Below, in pieces: positions 55,427 to 64,000 of a stretch of 64,000 bases of DNA. Source of the stretch: Marinobacter sp. LV10R510-11A (GTDB lineage Bacteria; Pseudomonadota; Gammaproteobacteria; Pseudomonadales; Oleiphilaceae); the NCBI RefSeq assembly GCF_900215155.1, contig NZ_LT907980.1, forward strand, positions 558,001 to 622,000, written 5' to 3'. The notes beneath the pieces were generated by a model. The model did not search any database. It worked only from the letters and a program-made list of their open reading frames with translations, and was not told where the DNA came from. Position 1 is the first letter of the stretch, and each line of letters opens with the position of its first letter. Position numbers and translations under genes: made by a program.

Positions 55427-56334
55427 CCCAATACGGAAACAGTGGTGAGCAGTTGCCGTACGCGCTCAGCGCTTTTCCCAGATTCGCCCTGTTCAAGCCG
55501 GTGCTCGGCAATAGCCGGGAAGACGGCCTGAATGTCGTCGGGCAGTGCGTGCTGGCGGCCTTCCATTAGGGCCCAGGCCTTTGTGGCTCGAAGTAGCCCA
55601 AGCCCGGCTCTCGGCGATAAGCCGTATAGCAGTCCGGGCATCCGACGGCTTTGTTCAAGCAGGCGCTGAATGTAGTCCAGCAAGGCCGGGCTTGTGGTCA
55701 CGCGACTTACTTCGTCTTGGAGCTTTGCTAGATCGGCTTCGGTAAGCAAGGTGCTGAGCCGGTCGGTCATTGCTCGGCGGTCTTCGCCTTCTAGCAGCTC
55801 TCTTTCAGCCCTGGGGTCTGGGTAGCCAAGCCGGATACGCATCAGAAACCGGTCGAGCTGGGATTCAGGCAAGGGGTAGGTGCCACCCTGTTCTGTCGGG
55901 TTCTGTGTGGCAATCACGAAGAACGGGTGTGGTAGCGGGCGGGTTTCGCCTTCAATGGACACTTGGCGCTCTTCCATGGCTTCAAGTAGTGCGCTTTGGG
56001 TTCGTGGTGAAGCTCTGTTGATTTCATCTGCCAGCACAACCTGAGCGAATATAGGCCCCGGGTGGAATATCAGGCTACCGGCTTGCTTGTCGTACATGGA
56101 GTAACCCAATACGTCGGCGGGCAGCAGGTCGTTGGTGAACTGAATGCGCTGGTAGCTAAGTCCCATGGCTTTGGCTAAAGCGTGGGCCAGGGTGGTTTTG
56201 CCCATGCCAGGAATGTCTTCAATCAGCAGGTGGCCCTTGGCAAGCAAACCGCAAAGGGCCAAGCGAACTTGGTGCTCCTTGCCGAGGAGGATCTGGTTGA
56301 GCTCGGCAACAACAGTGTCTACCAGTTTTTTCAT
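55423..56334 (-). CDS. MoxR-type AAA+ ATPase
   Basis: A 303-residue AAA+ chaperone. Walker A IPGMGKTTLAHAL (about residue 43), Walker B VVLADEINRASPRTQSALLEAMEE, sensor 1 VIATQNPTEQGGTYPLPESQLDRF. MoxR ATPases normally lie beside DUF58 and VWA-domain genes on which they act; here the following gene is trxB and no such partner is in the window, so it is an orphan. It starts seven bases after aguB ends and may share its transcript. Confidence 0.92.
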   Translation of the reverse strand: MKKLVDTVVAELNQILLGKEHQVRLALCGLLAKGHLLIEDIPGMGKTTLAHALAKAMGLSYQRIQFTNDLLPADVLGYSMYDKQAGSLIFHPGPIFAQVVLADEINRASPRTQSALLEAMEERQVSIEGETRPLPHPFFVIATQNPTEQGGTYPLPESQLDRFLMRIRLGYPDPRAERELLEGEDRRAMTDRLSTLLTEADLAKLQDEVSRVTTSPALLDYIQRLLEQSRRMPGLLYGLSPRAGLGLLRATKAWALMEGRQHALPDDIQAVFPAIAEHRLEQGESGKSAERVRQLLTTVSVLG

Positions 56335-56341
56335 ACCGGGT

Positions 56342-57277
56342 TCAGTCCCTCACTCTTTTAAGAATGTCGCCATAAGCGTCTATGCGTCGGTCTCTGAAAT
56401 ACGGCCAAATGCGGCGAATCGATTCACTGCGACCGCGATCGATTGAAACGCTCAGGATACACTCGGCGGTATCGTCTGCCCGGGCCAAAATTTCACCCTG
56501 TGGGCCGCAGATAAAGCTGTTGCCCCAGAAATGGATGCCATTGGATTGCTCAGAGGGATCTGGCTCTGTGCCTACTCGGTTGGGTGCCACCACCGGCAGG
56601 TTGTTAGCTATGGCGTGGCCACGCTGAACCGTCACCCAGGCATCTAGCTGGCGGGCCTGCTCGTCTGGGTCATCTGTGGTGTCCCAGCCGATGGCGGTGG
56701 GGTAGATAAGTATCTCGGCACCAGCTAAGGCCATCAAGCGGGCGGCTTCTGGGTACCATTGGTCCCAGCATACGAGAACACCCAGTTTGCCCACCGAGGT
56801 TTCGATGGGGGAGAACCCGTTCCGACCATCGTTGAACTGGGCATCACCGGGGGTGAAATAAAACTTTTCGTAGAAACCCGGATCGTCTGGAATGTGCATT
56901 TTTCGGTACAGGCCAGCAATGGAGCCGTCGCTTTCAATAACCACGGCGGTGTTGTGATAAACGCCGTTCATACGTCGCTCGAAAATGGAGCCAACGATAA
57001 CGATGTTTAGCTCCCGAGCTAGGTTGGAAAGTCGTTCACTGGTGGGGCCAGGAATAGGCTCCGCCAGGTCGAAGGTACGGGTGTCTACGGTTTGGCAAAA
57101 GTAATGGGTAGCGTGAAGTTCTTGCAGGATGATCAGTTGAGCTCCGCCTGCGTTGGCTTCGCGAACCAGCATTTCGGTGGTTGCAAGGCTGGCGGCCTTA
57201 TCCTTACTGCAAGCCTGCTGAATAGCGGCGACTGCGAGCTGGTCGGAGGCTTGGCGTTTGTCTGGGTTTTGGCTCAT
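56342..57277 (-). CDS. aguB: N-carbamoylputrescine amidase AguB
   Basis: A 311-residue nitrilase-superfamily enzyme converting N-carbamoylputrescine to putrescine. The Glu-Lys-Cys triad is visible: Glu in IILQELHATHYF, Lys in YRKMHIPDDPGFYEKFYF and Cys in GVLVCWDQWYPEAARLM. Its ATG overlaps the aguA stop by four bases, so the two enzymes of the agmatine route are coupled. Confidence 0.95.
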   Translation of the reverse strand: MSQNPDKRQASDQLAVAAIQQACSKDKAASLATTEMLVREANAGGAQLIILQELHATHYFCQTVDTRTFDLAEPIPGPTSERLSNLARELNIVIVGSIFERRMNGVYHNTAVVIESDGSIAGLYRKMHIPDDPGFYEKFYFTPGDAQFNDGRNGFSPIETSVGKLGVLVCWDQWYPEAARLMALAGAEILIYPTAIGWDTTDDPDEQARQLDAWVTVQRGHAIANNLPVVAPNRVGTEPDPSEQSNGIHFWGNSFICGPQGEILARADDTAECILSVSIDRGRSESIRRIWPYFRDRRIDAYGDILKRVRD

Positions 57278-58326
57278 GGCGTGACGACTCCTTCAGGAAT
57301 CTGCATGGTAACGCAGTGCAGGCTGCCGTGTTGCTTTACCAGTGCCCGGCAGTTGACGGGTATAATCTCCCGATCCGCGAAAATCTCGCTAATAATGCGA
57401 ATAGCTTCATCATCTTGAGGTACGCCATAAATCGGCAACAGTACGGCGCTATTGATGATCAGGAAATTAGCGTAGGTGGCCGGAAGCTGCTCGCCCTCGT
57501 CGCCGAATACCGGGTTTGGCCACGGCAGTGCAGTTAACTTGTAGGGCGAGCCGTCCCGCTGGCGGAACTCCTTAAGGTCGTGTTCCATGGCGGCTAGCGC
57601 GCTGTAGTGTTCATCTGCCACATCTGGGCAGGCCACATAGCAGATATGACCCGGGGCGCAAAACCGAGCCAGTGTATCAATGTGGCTGTCGGTGTCATCC
57701 CCCTCCAGATAGCCGTGGTTAAGCCAGAGAATGCGGTCTGTGCCGAGCATTTCAGATAGCAGCTGCTCTATGGCACCGCGATCCATGGACGCATTGCGGG
57801 TTGGAGTTAGAAGGCACTCGCTGGTCGCAAGTAACGTACCTTCACCATCGGATTCAATGGAGCCGCCTTCCAGTACAAAGTCCACCGCCTGCATCGGGGT
57901 GGTTCCGAATACGCCGTAGTTGGCGAGATGGCGGTTTAGCGCGTCGTCTTTTTCCCAGGCGAATTTTCCGCCCCAGGCGTTAAAACGAAAATCCAGTAGC
58001 GTGGGCCCTTCATCGGTGAACACGGTAATCGGGCCGTGGTCGCGGGTCCAGGTATCGTTTGCCGGTGCAGGCACTGCATGTACGCGTCCTGGTAGGCCCT
58101 GTTGGTTGGCCCAAGCATTAAGCTCGCGCTCAAGATCCTGCAACCGAATCACGTGTTCACAGCTGATAACCAGATGTTCAAATCGGAGAATCGAGCGGGC
58201 GATTTCAAGAAATACCGGCTCTACCTCGTCAATAATCGCTGCCCAGTCTGTACCTGGATGGGGCCAGGTAAGTACAACGGCGCTTTGGGGTGCCCATTCA
58301 GCTGGTAACACGCGTCGGAATGTCAC
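57274..58326 (-). CDS. aguA: Agmatine deiminase AguA
   Basis: A 350-residue peptidylarginine-deiminase-fold enzyme hydrolysing agmatine to N-carbamoylputrescine. Conserved parts are DTWTRDHGPI (about residue 88), the His/Asp in WLNHGYLEGDDTDSHIDTLARF, and the catalytic Cys in KQHGSLHCVTMQIPEG near the C-terminus. First gene of the aguAB-moxR group. Confidence 0.96.
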   Translation of the reverse strand: MTFRRVLPAEWAPQSAVVLTWPHPGTDWAAIIDEVEPVFLEIARSILRFEHLVISCEHVIRLQDLERELNAWANQQGLPGRVHAVPAPANDTWTRDHGPITVFTDEGPTLLDFRFNAWGGKFAWEKDDALNRHLANYGVFGTTPMQAVDFVLEGGSIESDGEGTLLATSECLLTPTRNASMDRGAIEQLLSEMLGTDRILWLNHGYLEGDDTDSHIDTLARFCAPGHICYVACPDVADEHYSALAAMEHDLKEFRQRDGSPYKLTALPWPNPVFGDEGEQLPATYANFLIINSAVLLPIYGVPQDDEAIRIISEIFADREIIPVNCRALVKQHGSLHCVTMQIPEGVVTP

Positions 58327-58434
58327 TTTACAATCACCTTAAAAGTGCAAAAGCCGCCATTCTAACCAAAGGGCGGCGTATCGTCAGGGGGTGTGCCCGG
58401 AATTTCTGGGCAGAAAAGGTTTATTTTGATGGTC

Positions 58435-58737
58435 TTAGCGCTTGGGCGTCAGTACCGAGTGGATAACCCGATCTTTTTCGAAATAGACCACAAACTTACC
58501 ATAGTGCCACTGGCTGATGGGAGGCTGTCCAACAGCGGCATCGGTTGAGTCCGGCTGCCCCCATGCGGCTCGCACCGATGCCTGTATCATTCCGGTCCGG
58601 GGCATGCTTTGCTGGCTCCTTTCTACCTGGCTGCCCACTGGCACGCGAAGGTCTTCAGCAAACGCGCCAGAAACCGGTGCCAAAGTGAGGAATAATGTCG
58701 TTGCCAGTGTGCCAGCCAAGGCTCGCCTTATTGTCAT
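58435..58737 (-). CDS. Small secreted protein, SmpA/OmlA-like
   Basis: A 100-residue exported protein. The start at 58737 opens a signal peptide (MTIRRALAGTLATTLF, cleavage after AFA); an earlier in-frame site (58872) adds unrelated sequence and overlaps the PilZ gene. The mature part has GMIQASVRAAWGQPD and QWHYGKFVVYFEKDRVIHSVL, which recalls SmpA/OmlA-type small domains, without a lipobox. It could be a barrel-assembly accessory, but this is weak. It sits between aguA and a PilZ gene, all on one strand. Confidence 0.7.
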   Translation of the reverse strand: MTIRRALAGTLATTLFLTLAPVSGAFAEDLRVPVGSQVERSQQSMPRTGMIQASVRAAWGQPDSTDAAVGQPPISQWHYGKFVVYFEKDRVIHSVLTPKR

Positions 58738-58841
58738 TGATGCATCTCCATTAATACGGGGGTCTCCGGTTAGCACTCCGAAGACATGGATAAAACGTAA
58801 TATCCGAGAATTACGAGCAAAAGTCACATGTTTTCGCCTGT

Positions 58842-59429
58842 CTACTCGTTTTGCCGCTGGCGAATCTGCCACCGCATCACATGCCGGGCGATTTGCTGAC
58901 GGTCGCCATCCTGTATGCGGATAAAACCGGTATGAACCCTTACTCCGCCTGTTTCGTCAGCTTGTATATCCAGCACCTGTGCAACTGCCTGGGGCTGGAA
59001 AAGTTCTGGTGGCAGGGTCATGCGGATAGCAAGCCTGTCGCCAGTCTGCCATGCTTGTAGGCTCGCGGAAAAGGCTAGGCCGCCTTCGCTAAGAGTTACG
59101 TCTTGCCAGTCGTCCGGTTGCAAGGGATTTTGCTGAAAGGCCATAATGCGCGCAAGCGAGTCTAGCTTGCCGTTTAAGGACTTTACCACGCTAGTAAGCA
59201 GGCGGTCGTGATCGGCAAGACTGGCGAGCTGCGATTTGATGTCTTGATCCAGGCGCCTGAAATCCGTTTTCAGGGTCTCTAGGTGATCGTCGTTAAAAAG
59301 ATTCTCGTCGAGCCCGCCGACAGGCGGCAGCTTACGAATGTCTAGGCCAATCCGGTCTTCGATGCGGAAAAACTCCCGGCGTTCAGGTAGGTGATCTGCC
59401 GATTCGGGCGGTGTGTCTCGGGTCTGCAT
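58842..59429 (-). CDS. PilZ domain protein
   Basis: A 195-residue c-di-GMP-binding candidate. An RxxxR-type motif (ERREFFRIEDR) near residue 17 and DVTLSEGGLAFS near residue 110 together fit the two-part PilZ ligand site, though they are farther apart than usual, with a helical coiled-coil insertion between them (residues 45-95). The diguanylate cyclase at 25404 supplies the ligand in the same genome. Effector output unknown. It is divergent from lolC. Confidence 0.85.
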   Translation of the reverse strand: MQTRDTPPESADHLPERREFFRIEDRIGLDIRKLPPVGGLDENLFNDDHLETLKTDFRRLDQDIKSQLASLADHDRLLTSVVKSLNGKLDSLARIMAFQQNPLQPDDWQDVTLSEGGLAFSASLQAWQTGDRLAIRMTLPPELFQPQAVAQVLDIQADETGGVRVHTGFIRIQDGDRQQIARHVMRWQIRQRQNE

Positions 59430-59569
59430 TCGGGGCTCCGCGGATAAAGATGTCAGCCAGAAGTGTCAGTAGTGCCACTATTGAAAGTTTAGCAGTTTCC
59501 CACAGCGCTGAAAGGCCAGCGGGAATTCCAGACCACGATCGACCTGAAGGTAGTGACAGGCTCCTCTCC

Positions 59570-60811
59570 ATGTTCAGACCCTTATCGTTTTATATCGGCC
59601 TGCGGTATACCGCAGCCAAAAGGCGCAATCACTTTATATCGTTTATTTCTCTCACGTCCATGATTGGGCTGATGCTTGGCGTTGCAGTGCTGATTATTGT
59701 GCTGTCCGTCATGAACGGTTTTGACCGTGAGCTTAAGCAGAGAATCCTCGGCATGGTGCCCCATGCCATTATCCAGGGCAGCGGGCCGCTGGATGACTGG
59801 GAGGCTGTGGATGCTCAGGTACAGAAGCACCCTAGGGTGCTGGCTGCCGCTCCGTTTATTCAGGGGCAGGCCATGGTCACCGGCGGTGGTGATGTGCGGG
59901 GCGTTATGCTCAACGGCATACTGCCTGAGGAGGAACGTTCGGTTTCGATCATTGAAAATCACATGATTGAAGGCAAGTTGGACGATCTGGTCTCGGGTGA
60001 GTTCGGCATCATCGTGGGCCGAACCATGGCCTCTAGCCTGCGCTTGCAGTTGGGGGACAAAGTAACCGTGGTGTTGCCTGAAGCCTCTGTCACCCCCGCC
60101 GGGGTGTTGCCGCGTCTCAAGCGCTTTACGGTAAAAGGCGTGTTCAGCGTTGGCGCCGAGCTGGACGGTAATTACACTCTCATTCACATGGATGACGCCT
60201 CCAAACTGATGCGCACCGGCGGTAAGGCTCAAGGGGTGCGGCTGCTGGTTGACGATCTGTTTGCGGCCCCTAAGGTTGCACAGGAGGCTGCGGAAGGCTT
60301 GTCCGGCCGTTACTATATTTCGGATTGGACTAGCACCCACGGCAACTTGTTTCAGGCAATCCGTATGGAAAAAACCATGATCGGACTGCTGCTGATGTTT
60401 ATTGTGGCGGTCGCCGCTTTCAACATTGTGTCCACTCTTGTGATGGTGGTGACGGATAAAACAGCAGATATCGCGATTCTGCGTACCATGGGGGCAACAC
60501 CCGGACGCATCATGAGAATTTTCATCGTCCAGGGGGCTGTTATCGGGGTTTTCGGAACTCTGATTGGCACAGCCCTTGGCGTTTTGGGTGCGCTCAATAT
60601 CAGTGCATTTATTTCTTGGCTGGAGGGCGCGCTCGGGCAAAAGTTCTTGAGTGCAGATGTGTATTTTATTAGCTATCTACCCTCCCAGTTGCAGTGGCAA
60701 GACGTAGCCATAATCAGCGGCGCAGGCCTTGCCATGAGTTTGCTGGCGACTATCTATCCGGCGTGGAGAGCGTCACGAGTGGATCCAGCGGAGGCTCTTC
60801 GTTATGAATAA
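59570..60811 (+). CDS. lolC: Lipoprotein-releasing ABC transporter permease LolC/LolE
   Basis: A 413-residue permease with four membrane spans and a large periplasmic domain between the first two. MFRPLSFYIGLRYTAAKRRNHFISFISLTSMIGLMLGVAVLI is the family start, quoted in part: FYIGLRYTAAKRRNHFISF; GAVIGVFGTLIGTALGVLGA is the C-terminal FtsX-like signature. Start 59570 is used because the longer frame (59411) has a polar, unconserved extension. With LolD (next gene) it extracts outer-membrane lipoproteins. Only one LolC/E gene is seen, so it may work as a homodimer (LolF type). Confidence 0.95.
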   Translation: MFRPLSFYIGLRYTAAKRRNHFISFISLTSMIGLMLGVAVLIIVLSVMNGFDRELKQRILGMVPHAIIQGSGPLDDWEAVDAQVQKHPRVLAAAPFIQGQAMVTGGGDVRGVMLNGILPEEERSVSIIENHMIEGKLDDLVSGEFGIIVGRTMASSLRLQLGDKVTVVLPEASVTPAGVLPRLKRFTVKGVFSVGAELDGNYTLIHMDDASKLMRTGGKAQGVRLLVDDLFAAPKVAQEAAEGLSGRYYISDWTSTHGNLFQAIRMEKTMIGLLLMFIVAVAAFNIVSTLVMVVTDKTADIAILRTMGATPGRIMRIFIVQGAVIGVFGTLIGTALGVLGALNISAFISWLEGALGQKFLSADVYFISYLPSQLQWQDVAIISGAGLAMSLLATIYPAWRASRVDPAEALRYE

Positions 60812-61514
60812 GGAAAGTAGTGCCATGAAGGATGTTCCTCTGGTGATCGATTGCCGTCAGGTTACCCGGACCTACACTCAGGGGCCGGAAAAACTGACCA
60901 TCTTCTCTGATATCTCGCTGGAAGTTACGGCGGGCGAAACTGTGGCCATTGTGGGCAGCAGTGGCGCAGGTAAAACAACACTGCTGAATCTTCTTGGTGG
61001 GCTGGACAAGCCGTCTACGGGGCAGATTTCGATATGTGGCAAGGATATCCATCGTTTATCTGAGGCGGGTCGTGCGCACTTTCGCAATCGCCATCTGGGC
61101 TTTGTTTACCAGTTTCACCACCTATTGCCAGAATTTACCGCGCTTGAGAATGTCATGATGCCTTGCGCTCTCGGTGGCATGTCGATTGGTGATGCGAACG
61201 AGCGAGCACAGTCGATTTTGCAGCGAGTAGGGCTTGCTGAGCGCCTGGCTCATAAGCCTAGCGAGCTATCCGGCGGTGAGCGTCAGCGAGTCGCTATTGC
61301 TCGTGCGCTGGTTAATGAGCCTGATTGTGTATTGATGGATGAACCCACTGGCAACCTTGATGAACATACGGGTGAGGGTGTTCGCGCGCTTATCGAGTCT
61401 TTGCGGGATCAGTTTGGGATTTCGTTTGTTGTGGTTACACACGACATGAAGATGGCACGGAGTCTTGGGCGAGTACTGAGGCTAGAGCAAGGCCGGCTAG
61501 TTCAGGAGGCCTGA
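60804..61514 (+). CDS. lolD: Lipoprotein-releasing ABC transporter ATPase LolD
   Basis: A 236-residue ABC ATPase. Walker A VGSSGAGKTTLLNLLGG (about residue 50), Q-loop VYQFHHLLPEF (about residue 97), signature LSGGERQRVAIARAL, Walker B CVLMDEPTGNLD and the switch His (VVVTHDMKMA). The start overlaps the lolC stop; ATG 60825 is an alternative. Its 3' end overlaps the facing DUF2062 gene by 13 bases. Confidence 0.97.
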   Translation: MNKESSAMKDVPLVIDCRQVTRTYTQGPEKLTIFSDISLEVTAGETVAIVGSSGAGKTTLLNLLGGLDKPSTGQISICGKDIHRLSEAGRAHFRNRHLGFVYQFHHLLPEFTALENVMMPCALGGMSIGDANERAQSILQRVGLAERLAHKPSELSGGERQRVAIARALVNEPDCVLMDEPTGNLDEHTGEGVRALIESLRDQFGISFVVVTHDMKMARSLGRVLRLEQGRLVQEA

Positions 61515-62050
61515 TCGTGGCGGGCGCGCCGGAGTTCTTTGCGGGCTCGGCGGCGCGTTTGCCACTCTGAGCGGATTTTCCGGCGCCACAGAAACTGAAT
61601 GACTAAGTAAGCCGCGCAGGCCGAGATGGTAGCAATGATCAAGGAGCCAAGATAAAGCGGAATGCCGATATCCAGCAGGCGCTCACTGATCCACGGCAAC
61701 GAAAGCTGAAAGTCGAAGTCTAGAACCGGCCGGTTGAGTGCCCAGGCACCCACCTTGTAGTTGAAGTAAAACATGGGCGGCATGGTGATCGGATTGCTGA
61801 TCCATACCAGCGCCACAGACAAGGGCAGGTTGGCGTTAAACCAGATGGCAAAGAACGCTGCAGCAATCATCTGGAATGGCATGGGGATAAAACAGAAAAA
61901 CACACCGATCAGGAACGCACGGGCAACACTGTGACGATTGATGTGCCATAGGTTTGGTTCATTTAAGATATCGCCAAGAAAACCAAGCGATTTCATCGCT
62001 TGCACCTTTGCAGGTGATGGCAGATAGCGTTTTATGAACTTCTTTGGCAT
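61502..62050 (-). CDS. DUF2062 membrane protein
   Basis: A 182-residue protein with about three membrane spans. The motif VWISNPITMPPMFYFNYKVGAW is diagnostic for DUF2062. The tail is basic (RRRARKELRRARHDQ). Family members often sit near comEC and lol genes in Marinobacter and Pseudomonas relatives. No function is established. It is divergent from comEC. Confidence 0.85.
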   Translation of the reverse strand: MPKKFIKRYLPSPAKVQAMKSLGFLGDILNEPNLWHINRHSVARAFLIGVFFCFIPMPFQMIAAAFFAIWFNANLPLSVALVWISNPITMPPMFYFNYKVGAWALNRPVLDFDFQLSLPWISERLLDIGIPLYLGSLIIATISACAAYLVIQFLWRRKIRSEWQTRRRARKELRRARHDQAS

Positions 62051-62131
62051 TAGGAAGCTCTACCTTCAAGTAGACTAAACCTCCGGCGGCAAGGATGGCG
62101 CCGACAGATAACATTATCGGGAGGACAAGGA

Positions 62132-64000
62132 TTGTCCGAAAGCTCTCATAATTGCCCCAGCCTCTTTAATTGGCGGGGCTCAGCAGTGCGTTTTATAGCA
62201 TTCTCTGCAGGAATCCTCAGAGCACTCGTCAAAGTGCAATTCACAGTACTTGGCATCTTCGCATTTTCCTGCGGCGTCATCTTACTTTATAGGCTAGCGG
62301 TGTTGCCACCTCCAGTGTTGCTGCTCGGGGCCACACTTCCAGCTTTATTTTGGTTTTTGCCGATACGCCAGCTATTTTCAGCAGCTTTTTGGTCTATTGC
62401 GATCGGTTTTTCATTGGGTGTTTTTTGGGCAGGGCTTTCGGCTCATGAACGCCTTGAGGAGCGGCTTCCCGCTGGTCTAGAAGGTGAAAAAGTTCATGTT
62501 TCCGGATATGTCTGTGACCTCCCGGTTGCTGGCAGTTTTGACAGCATCCGTTTCAGCTTCTGTGTAACCCGCTGGTACGGGAATTCCCTGATCCCGGAGG
62601 CCAATACCTCTCTGCCGAAAAAATTACGCCTGGCTTGGTATGGCCAGCCTGAAGGGCTTCTTCCAGGCCACCGGTTGCGCCTTGAGGTTGTGCTCAAACG
62701 GCCTCACGGCACTTTGAATCCCGCAGGTTTTCGTTACGAGGACTGGCTATTCCGTAAAGGCTATCGCGCAACGGGTAGCGTACGCAGTGCGGTTCCAGAC
62801 CCGTCCATATTCTGTACACCCGCGTGCCAGTATCATCGAATTCACGCCCAGTTGGCGAATTGGGTAGACGAACAATTCGCCGATGCCCGCCATCACCCTT
62901 TGATTGCCTCATTATTGATAGGCAACCGCGGATACCTGTCTACCGAGCATTGGGACGTTTTTAAAGCAACAGGAACCATTCATCTGGTGGCTATCTCTGG
63001 CCTGCATTTGGGCCTGGTTGCTCTGGGTGCCGGGTTTGTTGCGCGCAGGCTGTTGCTGACAGTGTCTTCTTATCGCTTGAGTGAACGCTCTGTGCGCGTG
63101 GCCGTGTTTTTTGTGGTGCTGCTGTGCTGCCTACTCTATGCGTTAGCGGCGGGGTTTACGGTGCCAACCCGAAGAGCACTGATTATGGTGGCGGTCGGTA
63201 GTTGGTTCCTGCTAAAGGCCCGGCAGGTGTCGGTTTGGCATTCCCTTGTGATAGCTCTTGGGCTGGTTCTTTTGCTTGATCCTCTTGCGCCGCTGGACCA
63301 AGGGTTTTGGTTATCTTTTGGCGCAGTTTCTATGCTCATTTGTGTGTTCGCTGGTCGTTTGGGCGGCACAGGTTGGCTGGCCGGCCTGCTTCTCGCCCAA
63401 GGCGCAGTATTTGCGGGGCTCTGGCCGATCCTTGAGTTAGTCGGCCAAGGTCAGCCGGTTGCCGGCTTGCTTGCCAATATATTTGCCATCCCCTGGGTTT
63501 CTCTGGTTGTGATGCCAGCACTTATTGTTGGCGCGCTTCTGGTTGCGCTGTTTCCGGCGTTGTCGGGCTTGGTTGTGCCGCTTCTTGATGCGGTGCTTGG
63601 ATGGATGTGGGGTTTTCTTAGTTGGGTTGCCAGTATGAGCTGGCCCAGCCTTGATGGAAGCGCACCAGAGATTGCGGGGTTTGCTGTTTTGATGTTGCTG
63701 ATTGCGACGATACCTATCCGAGCGTTTCGCGTTGCCGGGATTGCTCTTGTACTGGCGTGGGCCACTGCCGCGAGCTTGCCAGGCGAGTCTGAAAACCCAA
63801 GGCTTGTTGGGCCGGAAGTAAGGGTGTGGGATGTTGGCCAAGGGCTCTCAGCCTTAGTGCGGGCGGGCGATGAAGTGTTGCTCTATGACACAGGGCCTGA
63901 AGTGAAGGGTGTGTTTTCCTCCGTAGAATCGGTTCTGTTGCCTAACCTGCGGGCCTTGGGTATCAGCCGCATCGACACGCTAGTTATAAGCCATGCCGAC
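62132..64000 (+). CDS. comEC: DNA internalization-related competence protein ComEC/Rec2 (3' end outside window)
   Basis: About 620 residues are visible before the window ends. N-terminal membrane spans and a DUF4131-like soluble region (about residues 100-230) precede the competence domain with FKATGTIHLVAISGLHLGLVA, RRALIMVAVGSW and many helices; a metallo-beta-lactamase-like region begins near residue 560 (VRVWDVGQGLSAL, LYDTGPE, VISHAD) and is cut at the first metal motif. TTG 62132 follows GAGGACAAGG; GTG 62186 (VRFIAF) is an alternative. ComEC forms the inner-membrane channel for single-stranded DNA uptake in natural transformation. Confidence 0.92.
   Translation, partial: MSESSHNCPSLFNWRGSAVRFIAFSAGILRALVKVQFTVLGIFAFSCGVILLYRLAVLPPPVLLLGATLPALFWFLPIRQLFSAAFWSIAIGFSLGVFWAGLSAHERLEERLPAGLEGEKVHVSGYVCDLPVAGSFDSIRFSFCVTRWYGNSLIPEANTSLPKKLRLAWYGQPEGLLPGHRLRLEVVLKRPHGTLNPAGFRYEDWLFRKGYRATGSVRSAVPDPSIFCTPACQYHRIHAQLANWVDEQFADARHHPLIASLLIGNRGYLSTEHWDVFKATGTIHLVAISGLHLGLVALGAGFVARRLLLTVSSYRLSERSVRVAVFFVVLLCCLLYALAAGFTVPTRRALIMVAVGSWFLLKARQVSVWHSLVIALGLVLLLDPLAPLDQGFWLSFGAVSMLICVFAGRLGGTGWLAGLLLAQGAVFAGLWPILELVGQGQPVAGLLANIFAIPWVSLVVMPALIVGALLVALFPALSGLVVPLLDAVLGWMWGFLSWVASMSWPSLDGSAPEIAGFAVLMLLIATIPIRAFRVAGIALVLAWATAASLPGESENPRLVGPEVRVWDVGQGLSALVRAGDEVLLYDTGPEVKGVFSSVESVLLPNLRALGISRIDTLVISHAD

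Noticed and set aside
58353..58412. GC stems (GCCGCC/GGCGGC and TGCCC/GGGCA) between aguA and the small secreted protein gene
   Set aside because: Short stems with no T-run on either strand, so a terminator is not supported.
59582..60640. 352-residue open frame on the minus strand opposite lolC
   Set aside because: Antisense shadow of a clearly recognised gene, with His/Gln/Asn-rich composition unlike a real protein.

Overview
The window reads as a chromosomal segment of a marine gammaproteobacterium close to Marinobacter: mid-50s GC, gene orders such as ccoNOQP-ccoGHIS, mnmA-hflD-purB-roxA, csp-clpS-clpA-infA-bpt-aat-trxB, lolC-lolD next to comEC, and a DUF2160 glycerol-type ABC importer. 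This placement rests on gene content and order only. Coding density is high and almost everything is core metabolism. The one clearly mobile region is 49760-52497.

Layout. 1-2630: 3' end of a glycerol-type ABC importer (permease, DUF2160 protein, binding protein) with two TCG-AAAG-CGA palindromes in front of the binding-protein gene. 2877-6110: an Ogt/Ada-type alkyl-DNA repair protein, then an ExbB-ExbD-ExbD-AgmX (TonB-like) energy-transduction operon whose last gene is broken. 6259-8384: DksA-like zinc-finger protein and an N-acyl-D-amino-acid deacylase-like amidohydrolase. 8604-13109: C39 peptidase, beta-barrel protein, FadL-type protein and a DUF4124/MalM-like lipoprotein, an envelope locus resembling Acinetobacter fil and Pseudomonas fap layouts. 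13115-15493: polysaccharide deacetylase, DnaJ-related protein and TetR regulator (minus strand). 15536-25163: ttcA, then on the minus strand the complete cbb3 oxidase structural and assembly operon, with two FNR/ANR-like boxes upstream of ccoN. 25404-40640: diguanylate cyclase, ABM protein, TusA, DsbD, EpmC, RhlB, PdxB, AlaA, glutathione peroxidase, a hybrid histidine kinase, a LysR regulator and a GNAT protein. 40645-46727: roxA, purB, hflD, mnmA, nudJ, rluE and a cold-shock protein. 47038-55266: an N-degron cluster (clpS, clpA, infA, bpt, aat, trxB). 55423-62050: MoxR ATPase, agmatine-to-putrescine pair aguAB, small secreted protein, PilZ protein, LolC/LolD and a DUF2062 protein. 62132-64000: start of comEC, cut by the window end.

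The most notable discovery is a nested pair of insertion sequences between clpA and infA. The outer element (49760-52497) has 28-bp perfect terminal inverted repeats and a 9-bp target duplication (CAGTGATGC), and encodes a 476-residue transposase with an IS1 InsA-like zinc ribbon. Removing it restores a perfect bidirectional terminator hairpin between clpA and infA, so it landed in the loop of that terminator; it carries its own terminator near its left end. The inner element (51390-52423) is an IS1595-family IS with 24-bp perfect terminal repeats and an 8-bp duplication (CTGTATAT). Removing it restores, just upstream of the outer transposase, a sigma70-like promoter (CTGACA, 17 bp, TATACT) followed by an 18/20 match to the LexA (SOS) box. 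The outer transposase therefore looks to have been under LexA control until the inner IS split the operator and placed its own transposase behind the promoter.

No tRNA, rRNA or CRISPR array was recognised. Start codons were moved from the longest open frame where signal peptides, Shine-Dalgarno sequences or family N-termini argued for it; those choices are stated in each entry.
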